DNA from: Phosphoribacter sp037046615
GTDB lineage: Bacteria > Actinomycetota > Actinomycetes > Actinomycetales > Dermatophilaceae
NCBI GenBank assembly: GCA_037046615.1
Contig: JBAOHD010000017.1
Span: 300,458-364,457, forward strand
Length of the DNA stretch: 64,000 nucleotides
Direction: 5' to 3'
Shown here: in pieces, positions 1 through 8,282 of the stretch
Layout: each line of letters opens with the position of its first letter
Position numbering within the stretch: the first letter of the stretch is position 1
Made by a program: the position numbers and the translations under genes
The notes under the pieces: generated by a model
The model's database searches: none
Told to the model about the DNA's origin: nothing
The model's input: the letters and a program-made list of their open reading frames with translations, nothing else

Positions 1-2
1 CG

Positions 3-560
3 ATCCACGCCGGCGAGGCATTCGGGCTCCCGAGCATCTGGGAAGCGATCCAATACTGCGGGGCCGACCGCCTCGGCCACGGAGTGCGGATCATCGACGA
101 CATCGCCATCGACGGCGTCGCGGCGCCGCTGTGGTTGCGGATGGCCGAAAAGAACCATTTGACGAGCCTCGACGACGTCGACCTGTCCACCGTCCGCCTC
201 GGGCGGCTGGCCTCCTATGTGCGGGACGCCCGCATCCCCCTCGAGCTCTGTCCGACGAGCAACGTCCAGACGGGGGCTGCGCCGAGCATCGGGCTCCACC
301 CGATCACGCTGCTCGCCAAGCTGCTCTTCCGGGTCACGCTCAATACCGACAACCGGCTGATGAGCAATACGTGCATGTCACAGGAGGCCGCTCAGCTCGT
401 CGAGCATGCTGGCTGGACGCTCGCAGACCTGCGGTGGGTGACGATCAACGCCATGAAGTCGGCCTTCATCCCCTTCGACCAGCGGCTCGCCCTGATCGAC
501 GATGTCATCAAGCCCGGCTATGCCGAGCTCGGCTGTCACACGTCGGCGCCGAGCCGCTGA
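3..560 (+). CDS. add: Adenosine deaminase, C-terminal part (5' end outside window)
   Basis: About 185 C-terminal residues of adenosine deaminase, the cytoplasmic zinc enzyme that turns adenosine and deoxyadenosine into inosine and deoxyinosine in purine salvage. The frame is open from base 3, so the start lies upstream of the window. Visible motifs are HAGE (its glutamate is the family's proton donor), LGHGVR, CPTSNVQTG and TLNTDNRLMS, whose aspartate is the usual catalytic/metal residue. The stop overlaps the 3' end of the convergent RDD gene by 25 bases. Purine nucleoside phosphorylase and DeoC genes later in the window belong to the same nucleoside route. Family identity is firm; substrate preference against adenine-type relatives is inferred from the motif set. 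Confidence 0.93.
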   Translation: MHAGEAFGLPSIWEAIQYCGADRLGHGVRIIDDIAIDGVAAPLWLRMAEKNHLTSLDDVDLSTVRLGRLASYVRDARIPLELCPTSNVQTGAAPSIGLHPITLLAKLLFRVTLNTDNRLMSNTCMSQEAAQLVEHAGWTLADLRWVTINAMKSAFIPFDQRLALIDDVIKPGYAELGCHTSAPSR

Positions 561-1348
561 CGCAGCCCTGCCTCCCGCATGAGACGGTCGTAGTCACGGC
601 GGCGGCGTTCGGCCACGACCGCCGCGAGGATGTATTCCGGGTGGTTGCCCGGCGGCGGGGGCGGGGCCACGCAGAGCAGCACCTCGGCGAGGAGATCCTC
701 ACCCCGGCGGGCGCGCGCCGCGGGGTCCATCGAAAAGGCCGCCGGGAGGAAAGTCCGCACCGCGGCTGCGACACCGTCAGGGACCTTGCCGATGTCGGCG
801 TTGACTGCCCACTGCGCCAGGTGCGGAGGCATCGGCACAGGGGGTGGCATCGCCCCGCGGCCGCGCTCGCGGACGACATAGGTGCCGGCGGCGACGTCCC
901 CGAGGCGCTTGCCGCGGTCGTTGAGAATAGCGCTGATAACTGCGGGGATCCCGAGGAGGATCGAGATCTCGAGGACCCCGACCATCCCGCGGGTGAGGGC
1001 GTGACGGAACGTGATCGGACCGGCGTCGTCGCGGACGACGCGAAGTCCGGTCGCGAACTTCCCGACTGTGCGTCCTCGGGTGAGGGTTTCCATCGCCACC
1101 GGATAGCCGACGACGACGAGCACCGTTGCGGCAAGCATGATGCCCGTGGCCACGGCTTCGTCGGCGATGGCGGTGAGCACCCCCGCCAGCGTCATGACGA
1201 TGCCACCGGCGAGCTGCACGACGAACAGGTCGATGATCCGAGAGAAGATCCGAAGCCCGAGCGTGGCAGGCGGCAGGTCGAGCGCGACGGCCTCACCGGT
1301 GACGAGATCGTCCTCGGTGACACCAATCGTCGCGATCGAGCGGTCCAC
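536..1348 (-). CDS. RDD family membrane protein
   Basis: A protein of about 270 residues with an RDD domain: hydrophobic helices at roughly residues 30-55 and 65-85, the Arg and paired Asp positions (FSRIID, NDRGKRLGD) and a third hydrophobic stretch near residue 130. The C-terminal ~110 residues are soluble and proline/arginine rich. Molecular function is unknown; RDD proteins are proposed transporters or membrane adaptors. The GTG at 1348 is chosen because a TACTGT -10 element lies 7 bases upstream, which fits a leaderless transcript; a longer frame to 1501 would run over the divergent SpoIIM-like gene. The RDD, SpoIIM-like, DUF58 and MoxR neighbourhood is a common actinobacterial arrangement. 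Confidence 0.85.
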   Translation of the reverse strand: MDRSIATIGVTEDDLVTGEAVALDLPPATLGLRIFSRIIDLFVVQLAGGIVMTLAGVLTAIADEAVATGIMLAATVLVVVGYPVAMETLTRGRTVGKFATGLRVVRDDAGPITFRHALTRGMVGVLEISILLGIPAVISAILNDRGKRLGDVAAGTYVVRERGRGAMPPPVPMPPHLAQWAVNADIGKVPDGVAAAVRTFLPAAFSMDPAARARRGEDLLAEVLLCVAPPPPPGNHPEYILAAVVAERRRRDYDRLMREAGLRQRLGADV

Positions 1349-1366
1349 ACGGCATACAGTAACCGC
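1349..1366. promoter_or_regulatory. Back-to-back leaderless promoters of the RDD and SpoIIM-like genes
   Basis: Only 18 bases separate the two divergent start codons. On the + strand TACAGT (1355-1360) stands 6 bases before GTG 1367. On the - strand TACTGT, read from 1361 down to 1356, stands 7 bases before GTG 1348. The two hexamers occupy almost the same bases, so the two -10 elements overlap and polymerase could serve only one direction at a time. No clear -35 is seen on either side. Confidence 0.55.
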
Positions 1367-2365
1367 GTGGACCTCGATGCCTACGTCACCGCGCACGCCC
1401 ACGAGTGGCGGCGCCTCGACCAGTTGACATCCACGCGTGGGGCGTTGAGCGGCCAGGAGGCCGACGAGCTCCTCGACCTTTACCAACGCTGCGCCACGCA
1501 TCTGTCCGAAATCCGTTCCACGACACCGGAACCCGCGGTGGTCTCGCAGCTGTCCTCACTCCTGGCTCGGGCCCGCTCACGCGCAGGTGGCACCCGCACG
1601 GTGTCGTGGTCGGACGTCGGCACCTTCTTCGTCTCGACCTTCCCCGCGGCGCTCTATCGCACCCGCCGCTGGTGGCTCATCGTCATGGCGGCCAATGTCG
1701 CCGCTGCCTTCCTCATCGGGTGGTACTTCTACGTCAACCCGCAGTTTGAGTCGACGCTGGCGACGCCCGCCGAGATCCAGCAACTCGTGACTCACGATTT
1801 TGAGAACTATTACAGCGAGTATGCCGCGGGCAGTTTTGCCTTCAAGGTGTGGACCAACAACGCCTGGGTGTCCGCGCTGTGCATCACCTTTGGCGTCCTC
1901 GGCCTGCCGGTCATCTACCTGTTGTGGCAGAACATCACCAATGTCGCGATCATCGGCGCGCTCATGTGGCGCTATGACCGGGCGGGGCTCTTCTTCGGGC
2001 TGATCCTGCCGCACGGCCTCCTCGAGCTCACGGCCGTCTTCGTCGCTGCCGGAGTGGGGTTGCGGATCTTCTGGGCCTGGGTGGATCCGGGCCCGATGTC
2101 CCGCACGTCAGCGGTCGCGGGCCAAGCTCGCGCCGCGATGTCGGTCGCGCTCGGGCTCGTCGTCGTCCTGTTCATCTCGGGTGTTATCGAGGCTTTCGTC
2201 ACACCCTCGCCGCTGCCGACGTGGGCCCGGATCGGCATCGGGCTGCTCGCCGAGGCGGTCTTCCTCACCTACGTCTTCACCATCGGTCGGTATGCCGCCC
2301 GCCGCGGCGAGACCGGCGACGTCTCCCGGGTCGACCAGGGCGACGCCGTCCCGATCGCCGGCTGA
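1367..2365 (+). CDS. Stage II sporulation protein M (SpoIIM/DUF95) family membrane protein
   Basis: A 332-residue integral membrane protein of the SpoIIM-like (DUF95) family. It has a soluble N-terminus of about 100 residues, a first membrane helix (LIVMAANVAAAFLIGWYF), a region rich in aromatic and acidic residues (FENYYSEYAAGSFAF), then helices at roughly residues 160-180, 200-230, 265-285 and 290-310. GTG 1367 is used because TACAGT lies 6 bases upstream; the frame stays open far upstream only as overlap with the RDD gene. This family member usually sits beside RDD, DUF58 and MoxR genes in actinobacteria that do not sporulate, so a sporulation role is not implied. It converges on the DUF58 gene through a shared hairpin. 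Confidence 0.85.
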   Translation: MDLDAYVTAHAHEWRRLDQLTSTRGALSGQEADELLDLYQRCATHLSEIRSTTPEPAVVSQLSSLLARARSRAGGTRTVSWSDVGTFFVSTFPAALYRTRRWWLIVMAANVAAAFLIGWYFYVNPQFESTLATPAEIQQLVTHDFENYYSEYAAGSFAFKVWTNNAWVSALCITFGVLGLPVIYLLWQNITNVAIIGALMWRYDRAGLFFGLILPHGLLELTAVFVAAGVGLRIFWAWVDPGPMSRTSAVAGQARAAMSVALGLVVVLFISGVIEAFVTPSPLPTWARIGIGLLAEAVFLTYVFTIGRYAARRGETGDVSRVDQGDAVPIAG

Positions 2366-2381
2366 GGGGCCAGCCCCTTAG
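2362..2381. terminator. Hairpin between convergent SpoIIM-like and DUF58 genes, holding both stop codons
   Basis: CTGAGGGG (2362-2369), loop CCAG, then CCCCTTAG (2374-2381) forms an 8-bp stem with one G-T wobble. The TGA of the + gene (2363-2365) and the TAA of the - gene (complement of 2378-2380) both lie inside the stem. There is no T-tract, so it is a plausible bidirectional terminator or transcript-end stabiliser rather than a classical intrinsic terminator. Confidence 0.5.
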
Positions 2382-3673
2382 AGCAGGCCGGCTGCTTTGA
2401 GCATGAGGTAGTGGTCGGCGAGGCGTGGCGGCAACTCCTCCGGCGAGCCGGTGACGACATCAACCCCGAGCCGCCCCACGAGCTCCGCGGTGCGCTGTTG
2501 CAGGTAGGCCGTGCGCTCGGCGGCCGCTGCGGCATACGCGTCCGCGGTCGTCACCCGCGTCGCAGCCATGACCGCGAGCGCCGGGTCGGTCACGGCGGCG
2601 ATCACCACGCGGTGGTGACGCGTCAACGACGCCAGCGTCGGGAGCATGGATTCCCGGATCGCCGCGGGATCGAGCGGCGTGAGCAGGACGACGAGGGCGC
2701 GGCGCCGGGTGACATCGGCGATGGCGCTCGCGAGCGTCGGCCACGACGCCTCGAGGAGGGCGGGGTCGAGGGGGGCCATGGCCTCGACGAGGTCGTTGAG
2801 CAGCGTGGTGCGGTTGGCCGAGGCCGACACCCGGGCACGCACCCAGCGGTCACCGGCGAGCAGGTCGACCCGATCGCCGGCGCGCGAGGCGAGCGCCGCG
2901 AGCAGGAGAGCGGCGTCCATCGCTGCGTCGAGCCGGGGGATGTCGCCGATGCGCGCCGCCGAGGTCCGCGAGGTGTCGAGGACGAGGACGACGCGGCGGT
3001 CGCGTTCGGGTTGCCACGTGCGCACGACGACGCTGCGTCGGCGCGCCGTCGCCCTCCAGTCGATGGAGCGCACGTCGTCGCCGTCGACGTAGTCGCGCAG
3101 CGAGTCGAACTCGGTGCCCTGACCCCGCGTGCGGACCGCGGAGCGGCCGTCGATCTGGCGCAGCGACGCGAGGCGGGAGGGCAGATGTTTGCGCGACTCG
3201 AAGGGTGGGAGGGCGCGGATCGACCCGGCGACCTCGAGTGACCGTTGGCGAGCCCCGAGGCGCATAGGCCCAAAAGCCCGCACCGTCACCCGATCGGCCA
3301 GGCGGTCACCGCGCCGGGTCGGCCGCAGCGCCGTGACGAACCGGCGCCGCTCACCGGCGGGGATGTGCAGCCGATGCCGGTCAGCGGCCGCCCCCGCAGA
3401 CGGCTGCCAGGCGTCGCGCACAAGACCACGCAGAGTGCGGCGCGTGGGGTTGGTCACGAGCAGGATCGACTGAGCCGGCTCGCCGAGCCGGATCGCGCCG
3501 AGCGGCTCGCGGGCGACGAGGAGCCGACGGGGAGACGCTGCGAGCAGGGCGTCGATGACTGCCAACGCGACGCACATGAGGACCCAGAGCAGGACGGTGC
3601 GCCGCGTCGGCTCCACGAAGACCGGCACAACACCTGCGAGGACCAGCAGGGCGAATCGTCCGCTGACAGCCAT
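2378..3673 (-). CDS. DUF58 domain-containing protein
   Basis: A 431-residue protein with two N-terminal membrane helices (residues ~5-45), a central beta-rich region and the DUF58 core: FDSLRDYVDGDDVRSIDW around residues 205-225, followed by a von Willebrand A-like segment (VVLVLDTSRTSA, a degenerate MIDAS). DUF58 proteins are nearly always encoded next to a MoxR AAA+ ATPase and are thought to work with it in assembling or inserting metal-dependent or membrane complexes; the substrate is unknown. ATG 3673 is chosen because it starts the first hydrophobic helix directly (MAVSGRFALLVLAG). The gene follows moxR by 13 bases, and a GTATGCCG word sits in that gap. Confidence 0.9.
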   Translation of the reverse strand: MAVSGRFALLVLAGVVPVFVEPTRRTVLLWVLMCVALAVIDALLAASPRRLLVAREPLGAIRLGEPAQSILLVTNPTRRTLRGLVRDAWQPSAGAAADRHRLHIPAGERRRFVTALRPTRRGDRLADRVTVRAFGPMRLGARQRSLEVAGSIRALPPFESRKHLPSRLASLRQIDGRSAVRTRGQGTEFDSLRDYVDGDDVRSIDWRATARRRSVVVRTWQPERDRRVVLVLDTSRTSAARIGDIPRLDAAMDAALLLAALASRAGDRVDLLAGDRWVRARVSASANRTTLLNDLVEAMAPLDPALLEASWPTLASAIADVTRRRALVVLLTPLDPAAIRESMLPTLASLTRHHRVVIAAVTDPALAVMAATRVTTADAYAAAAAERTAYLQQRTAELVGRLGVDVVTGSPEELPPRLADHYLMLKAAGLL

Positions 3674-3686
3674 AGAGGTATGCCGT

Positions 3687-4700
3687 TCAGCGGGGGACCG
3701 CGACAGACCCGATGGCCGTCGCGAGCACCGAGGCGACGTTGACGCCCTCAAGTTCGGCCTCGGGCCTGAGGGTCACCCGGTGGGCGAGGGTGGCGTGAGC
3801 GAGGGCCTTAACGTCATCGGGCGTGACGAAGGTGCGACCGCTCATCCATGCCCACGCGCGTGAGGTCGCCAGGAGGGCGGTGGCGCCACGAGGGCTCACT
3901 CCGAGGGAGAGCGATGGAGATTGGCGCGTGGCGCGGGCGATGTCGACGATGTATGCCGCGACCTCCGGTGAGATCGTCACACCGCGGACGGCCGCTGCCC
4001 CGGCAGCGAGGTCGTCTGGCCCGGCGACCGCGGTGATGCCGGCGCCGCCGAGGTTTTTGGGGTCGAAACCGCGGGCGTGACGGCCCAGGATCTCGATCTC
4101 CTCGTCACGAGGGGGCACCGGCAGGACGACCTTGAGCAGGAAGCGGTCGAGCTGGGCCTCGGGGAGCGGATAGGTGCCTTCGTACTCGATGGGGTTCTGG
4201 GTGGCGGCGACGAGGAAGGGCACCGGGAGCGGCCGTGGCTGGCCGTCGACGCTGACCTGGCGTTCTTCCATCGCTTCGAGCAGGGCCGCCTGGGTCTTCG
4301 GTGGCGTGCGGTTGATCTCGTCGGCGAGCAGGAGGTTGGTGAAGACCGGACCCTCGCGGAAGGAGAAGCTCGACGTGTGCTGGTCGAAGATCAGGGACCC
4401 GGTGATGTCACCGGGCATGAGGTCGGGCGTGAACTGCACCCGGGTCGTCTCGACCGACAGCGCGGCGGCCAGCGTGCGCACGAGGAGGGTCTTGGCCACC
4501 CCTGGCACGCCCTCGAGGAGGATGTGCCCGCGCGACAGCAGCGCGATGAGGATGCCGGTCACGGCGGCGTCCTGACCCACGACGGCCTTGGCCACCTCGG
4601 CGCGGACGGCCAGCAGCGCGGCCCGCGCACGGTCGGAGTCGGAGGGCACGGGCGGCCCTGATGGGGCTGGCTGCGCCATCTGCGTCAGGTCGTCGGTCAT
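3687..4700 (-). CDS. MoxR family AAA+ ATPase
   Basis: A complete 337-residue MoxR ATPase, a chaperone-like AAA+ protein proposed to mature partner complexes together with DUF58/VWA proteins. Visible are Walker A (GVPGVAKT, ~residue 65), Walker B (LLADEINR, ~residue 125), the sensor-1 block (FLVAATQNP) and the MoxR signature YPLPEAQLDRFL, followed by the C-terminal lid with sensor 2 (GVSPRGATALL). Its ATG overlaps the stop of the upstream DUF4350 gene by 4 bases, so translation is probably coupled. The order DUF4129, DUF4350, MoxR, DUF58 is well conserved in actinobacteria. Confidence 0.95.
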   Translation of the reverse strand: MTDDLTQMAQPAPSGPPVPSDSDRARAALLAVRAEVAKAVVGQDAAVTGILIALLSRGHILLEGVPGVAKTLLVRTLAAALSVETTRVQFTPDLMPGDITGSLIFDQHTSSFSFREGPVFTNLLLADEINRTPPKTQAALLEAMEERQVSVDGQPRPLPVPFLVAATQNPIEYEGTYPLPEAQLDRFLLKVVLPVPPRDEEIEILGRHARGFDPKNLGGAGITAVAGPDDLAAGAAAVRGVTISPEVAAYIVDIARATRQSPSLSLGVSPRGATALLATSRAWAWMSGRTFVTPDDVKALAHATLAHRVTLRPEAELEGVNVASVLATAIGSVAVPR

Positions 4701-5878
4701 GAGCGTCGGATCTCCTTTTCCAGGGCGGCCAGTTCGGCAGCCAGCGCGAGCATGTCCGTCTCCGACCCCGCGGGTGGGCCTGCAAGCAGACTCCAGAGGT
4801 GGTCGGGTTGACGGGAAGACAGGGGGATCAAGGCATCGACGAGCGAGTGCGGCGTCGTGCCGTGGGGCAGACCGAGGTATGCCGTGAGCCGCCGGCGGGT
4901 GGCCTCCTGGAGGACCTCCGAGGCGCGCTGGCCGTCACGGGCTTTGCGGTAGAGCCGACCCCGGCTTTCGGTGGTCTCAAGCGCTCGGACGACGACCGGC
5001 AAGGGCTCGGCGACGAGGCGACCGAGGCGGCGCCCACGCCAGATCATGACGGCGCCAAAGGCGAAGAGCCCGAGAATGAGGATGGGCCCGAACCACTCCG
5101 GGACGATGCGTTGTTCGTCGATGGGGGGACTGAGCGGAGCATCGCGCAGATCGGGGACATACCACACGACCCGAGAGAGCTGGCCCATGGCCCGCACCGC
5201 GATGGCGGCGTTGTCGGCTTGGGTGATCCGGGAGTTCGCCACGACGTCGACGCTGCCGATGAGCACCGTCGGGCGGTGATTGCGGGGCGTGAGTTCGAGA
5301 TAGCCGGCATACCCATCGGTGACGAAGCACGCGGCAGTCGCGGTCTCCCCGCCAGTGGCCCGGAAGGTCATCTGGAGGCGACTGAGCGTCTCCCCTCGGC
5401 GGACGCCGGAGGAGCTGGTGCACTCGGCGGTGAGGGTCGCGCTCGTGCCGACGCTGCGTGTGCCGACCCCAGGGACCAGGGTGCGGAGCGCTCGGACACC
5501 GGGGTTGACGAGGACGACGCGGCCGGCCTTCTTGGCCTCGGCGTCGAGGCTAGTAACCGTCGCGTCGCGCAACTGGGAGGTGTCGGTGACGACGAGCGTT
5601 GTCGTCGAGTCCACGGAGGCGGCGCGCAACGCTGCCTCGCCGAGGGCGATGGTGACGGGCACGCCACGGCTGTCGAGCACGCGAGCGAGCGCCTGGGCTC
5701 CGGTTGCGGTGGGGTTGTGTGGGTGCAGGGGCACCGTCGTCTCCGCTGACTTGCCGGTGACGGTGAGGAGGACGGCGGCGGCCAGGAGAGCGGCGATTGC
5801 CACGACGATGCGGATCGCGTGGCGTGGACGTGGTCGATCGGAGGTCGCCACCGGCTGGGCGTCGAGGAGGGTCGTCAC
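4697..5878 (-). CDS. DUF4350 domain-containing membrane protein
   Basis: A 393-residue protein with a single N-terminal membrane helix (IRIVVAIAALLAAAVLLTV, residues 23-41), an extracytoplasmic DUF4350 domain (LARVLDSRGVPVTIALGEAAL, TLVVTDTSQL) and a second membrane helix near residue 270 (FGPILILGLFAFGAVMIW), followed by a basic cytoplasmic tail. The biochemical role is unknown; the family is always found with MoxR/DUF58 operons. It starts with GTG and overlaps the DUF4129 stop by 4 bases (GTGA). The tail contains an RLTAYLGLP stretch where the dispersed GTATGCCG word encodes Thr-Ala-Tyr. Confidence 0.88.
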   Translation of the reverse strand: MTTLLDAQPVATSDRPRPRHAIRIVVAIAALLAAAVLLTVTGKSAETTVPLHPHNPTATGAQALARVLDSRGVPVTIALGEAALRAASVDSTTTLVVTDTSQLRDATVTSLDAEAKKAGRVVLVNPGVRALRTLVPGVGTRSVGTSATLTAECTSSSGVRRGETLSRLQMTFRATGGETATAACFVTDGYAGYLELTPRNHRPTVLIGSVDVVANSRITQADNAAIAVRAMGQLSRVVWYVPDLRDAPLSPPIDEQRIVPEWFGPILILGLFAFGAVMIWRGRRLGRLVAEPLPVVVRALETTESRGRLYRKARDGQRASEVLQEATRRRLTAYLGLPHGTTPHSLVDALIPLSSRQPDHLWSLLAGPPAGSETDMLALAAELAALEKEIRRS

Positions 5879-6507
5879 GACGGCGCCTCGCTCAAGACCG
5901 GGCGTCGATCGACGAGGGTCTGGTCGAGCTGCTGTGCCGCGAGCGCCTCGCTCTGACTGGCCGGATGTCGGCCGTAACAGACGCGGTCGAAGACGTCCAT
6001 GCCGGCCCAGATCTCGGTGGCGTCGAGCGGGAAGATGGGAGCCAGCGCAATCCCGATCTCGTGAGCGGTGAGGGACGGTGCTTCGTGCAGGAGCGTGCGG
6101 TCGGCAGCTTCCCGGGCCACGGCGCGGGTGAACTCAAGCACGGCATCTGACCACCGGTTGTCACGGAGGGCGGCCTCGCCGCGCGCCCGGAACTGCGGGG
6201 CGGTCAGGTCGAGCTCCCCCAGGACAGCGCCGCCTGACTCCGGTGCAGACCGGCGCTCGGCCCGGACCCGGGTGAGCACGAGCACGAGCGCGGCGAGGAG
6301 CAGGATGACGAGGGCCACGACGACCCACGTCGGGACGATGGCAGGCTCCGGTGCCGTGCCCGACCGGACAGGAGGGTCGAACAGCCGATTCAGCCATTCG
6401 GCGAAGCGTTCGAACAGAGACTGAGTGTCTTGGTAGTCGGGTTTGGCGAGCTCGTCGGCCAACCACTGCCGCGCCTCCGGGGGCGTGGGGTCGAGGCGGC
6501 CGATCAT
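5875..6507 (-). CDS. DUF4129 domain-containing membrane protein
   Basis: A 210-residue protein with a short cytoplasmic start (LDPTPPEARQWLADELAKPDY), one strong membrane helix (WVVVALVILLLAALVLVL, residues ~65-83) and a C-terminal DUF4129 helical domain with the usual ARGEAALRDNRWSDAVLEF and ALAAQQLDQTL blocks. The family resembles transglutaminase-associated C-terminal domains, but no enzymatic residues are evident. The ATG at 6507 overlaps the stop of the gene before it by 4 bases. The same frame stays open to 8088, but that extension runs antisense through better-supported genes and is not protein. Confidence 0.85.
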   Translation of the reverse strand: MIGRLDPTPPEARQWLADELAKPDYQDTQSLFERFAEWLNRLFDPPVRSGTAPEPAIVPTWVVVALVILLLAALVLVLTRVRAERRSAPESGGAVLGELDLTAPQFRARGEAALRDNRWSDAVLEFTRAVAREAADRTLLHEAPSLTAHEIGIALAPIFPLDATEIWAGMDVFDRVCYGRHPASQSEALAAQQLDQTLVDRRPVLSEAPS

Positions 6508-7541
6508 GGTGTGGCTCCCGCAGCCTGGCGTCGCAGATCGAGGTCGAAGCCTTCGGCCCGGATCCGCGCGTCGACGTAAAGCAGGACGGTGGAGGAGGCG
6601 ACCACGGGAGCCACGAGCGCACCGGCCCCGAGCATCGCCAGGGTGAACAGGAGCGACGTCGCCGACTCGGCGGACCGGGGATCGAGCTCGAGCATCGCCA
6701 GGAGCAGCCGTCCGACGAAGTAGAGCGTGATCTCGACGAACCAGAAGACGATGAACGCGAGCAGGCCAATGGAGATTTGGGTGGCGAACACTCGCCAGAA
6801 GCGGCCCCGCGTCAACGCCCAGGCTCGCCGCAGGCCGCCGAGGATGCTGACCCCCTCGAGGACCTGGGCCGGCGCGGTGAACAGCATCCGGCCGGACGCC
6901 CAGCAGGACAGCACCCCCGCGACCGGGAAGAGGAGGATCGCCGCGAAGGCCGCGGCCACGCCGGTGCTCTGGGCCATGGCGACGACGACCGCCAAGGCGA
7001 GGGCAATGGGTGCCACGACGATGAGCCCGACGAGGACCTGTCCGGCCACGAGTGGCACGACGCGCCGACGCACGCGGCTCCACAGCTCGTCGCTCGTGAC
7101 GCGGTGGCCGAGCACTGCGTCGAGCACGGCGGGGCCGAGGATGCCGCCCAACGCGAGCAGGCTGAGTCCGATCCCGAGTCCGGCCACCCCGGCCGACAGG
7201 GCGACGTCGTTGACCACGGTGCTGACCCCCGTGCTCCGACGCCACGTCCCGGCGAAGACGAGCGATGACAGCATGACGGCGGGGAGGACGGCGGCGGAAA
7301 CAGCGATGGCACCCGCGCCGAGGACGGGGCCGGGATTGCGGCGGACGTGTTTGATCGCGCCGTCGATGATGTCGCCGGCTCCGATGGGCGCGAGTGGGAC
7401 GATGCCGGGGCGGGCGCTGACGGACACGGCATACCGGCGTCTCGCGCTGGCGTCCATGGCCGACCGTCCCGGGGCGAGGTAGCTCGCCCGCGCGCGAGGC
7501 GCCTGCTCGGGCGGCCCGGGAGGTGGACCGAACCCGCTCAT
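6504..7541 (-). CDS. Polytopic membrane protein (GDPD membrane-domain-like), first gene of the MoxR operon
   Basis: A 345-residue protein with a proline-rich cytoplasmic N-terminus (~50 residues) and about six membrane segments (around residues 78-98, 112-135, 160-190, 195-215, 245-270 and 300-325). The ALAPIGAGDIIDGAIKHVRRNPGPVLGAGA-type start and the RAWALTRGRFWRVF segment resemble the membrane domain found on some glycerophosphodiester phosphodiesterases, but no catalytic domain is present. It probably acts as a membrane scaffold for the DUF4129/DUF4350/MoxR/DUF58 products. It overlaps the stop of the kinase-like gene by 4 bases, so it may be co-transcribed with the nucleoside genes upstream. 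Confidence 0.75.
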   Translation of the reverse strand: MSGFGPPPGPPEQAPRARASYLAPGRSAMDASARRRYAVSVSARPGIVPLAPIGAGDIIDGAIKHVRRNPGPVLGAGAIAVSAAVLPAVMLSSLVFAGTWRRSTGVSTVVNDVALSAGVAGLGIGLSLLALGGILGPAVLDAVLGHRVTSDELWSRVRRRVVPLVAGQVLVGLIVVAPIALALAVVVAMAQSTGVAAAFAAILLFPVAGVLSCWASGRMLFTAPAQVLEGVSILGGLRRAWALTRGRFWRVFATQISIGLLAFIVFWFVEITLYFVGRLLLAMLELDPRSAESATSLLFTLAMLGAGALVAPVVASSTVLLYVDARIRAEGFDLDLRRQAAGATP

Positions 7542-8278
7542 GGGCGCGCGGACCCCGTGTCGCGCTCCTGCACCGCCTGCCCCCTGTCTGGCACGCCGAA
7601 AGCTGTCTCGCCGAACGTATCAGCCATGCCGGACGCATGCGCGAAGGACGCGAGCTCGCGTTCGACGGCCCGGGGAGAACGGCAGCGGGCACCCAGGGCC
7701 TCGGCGCGGCGGACGATGGCTGCTTCGCGCCGGAAGAGCGACACGCCACGCCGCAGCAGCAGCGCCGGACTCTTGCGATGCTCGGCCAGGTCACGCGTGA
7801 GGCGGAAGGCGGCGTTGCCCCACGGCCCGTGAGTGACGCAGTAGGTGGCGGCGAGGAGCCGTGCATCGGCGATGCGCGGGCCGATCTCGGCCGCGAAAAT
7901 CCCTTCGGCGACGACGATGCGATGGTGCCCGAGGACGGCCTCACCGGTGCCCACCCGTCGCGAGGTCGAGATGTCATAGCGCGGCGTGGCAGCGCGGCCG
8001 AGCGTGACGAGGTCGACGAGCGCGCGGACGGCTCCCTCGCCGTCCCACGACGCGGGGTGATCCCAGTCGGTGACCGCCGCACCGCCACCGAAAGAAATGG
8101 TCGGCAGCCCTTCGGTGTCGCCGTCCCGGTAGAAGTCGTCGAGACGCACCACCGGCCAGCCGTATGCCGTGTGGAGCCGGTCGGCCAGGCGCGACTTGCC
8201 AGCCCCGGACGGTCCCGTGAGCAGGACGATCCGGGCGCGAGCCGGCTGGTCGGCGCGCGGCTGGTCGATCGCGATCAT
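7538..8278 (-). CDS. Uridine kinase-like P-loop protein
   Basis: A 246-residue P-loop kinase of the uridine/phosphoribulokinase type, which would phosphorylate a nucleoside or related small molecule in the cytoplasm. It shows Walker A GPSGAGKS near residue 22, a substrate-site aspartate pair in RLDDFYRDGD, and a DWDHPASWD block typical of the family. ATG 8278 is preferred over an in-frame upstream ATG because it leaves a 4-base gap to the aldehyde dehydrogenase-like gene and a normal-length N-terminus. Position at the end of a DeoC/aldehyde dehydrogenase operon supports a nucleoside role, but the exact substrate cannot be read from the sequence. Confidence 0.82.
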   Translation of the reverse strand: MIAIDQPRADQPARARIVLLTGPSGAGKSRLADRLHTAYGWPVVRLDDFYRDGDTEGLPTISFGGGAAVTDWDHPASWDGEGAVRALVDLVTLGRAATPRYDISTSRRVGTGEAVLGHHRIVVAEGIFAAEIGPRIADARLLAATYCVTHGPWGNAAFRLTRDLAEHRKSPALLLRRGVSLFRREAAIVRRAEALGARCRSPRAVERELASFAHASGMADTFGETAFGVPDRGQAVQERDTGSARP

Positions 8279-8282
8279 CGGG

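Noticed and set aside
131..2365. A 744-codon + strand open frame
   Set aside because: Only the part from GTG 1367 has protein character (SpoIIM-like). The rest is antisense to the RDD gene and to the end of adenosine deaminase.
1367..2365. Evidence of sporulation
   Set aside because: SpoIIM-like proteins of this kind occur next to RDD/DUF58/MoxR in actinobacteria that do not form endospores.
5875..8088. A 737-codon - strand open frame
   Set aside because: Residues before the DUF4129 start are Arg/Pro-rich shadow of the membrane protein and kinase genes; the ATGA overlap at 6504-6507 gives the true start.
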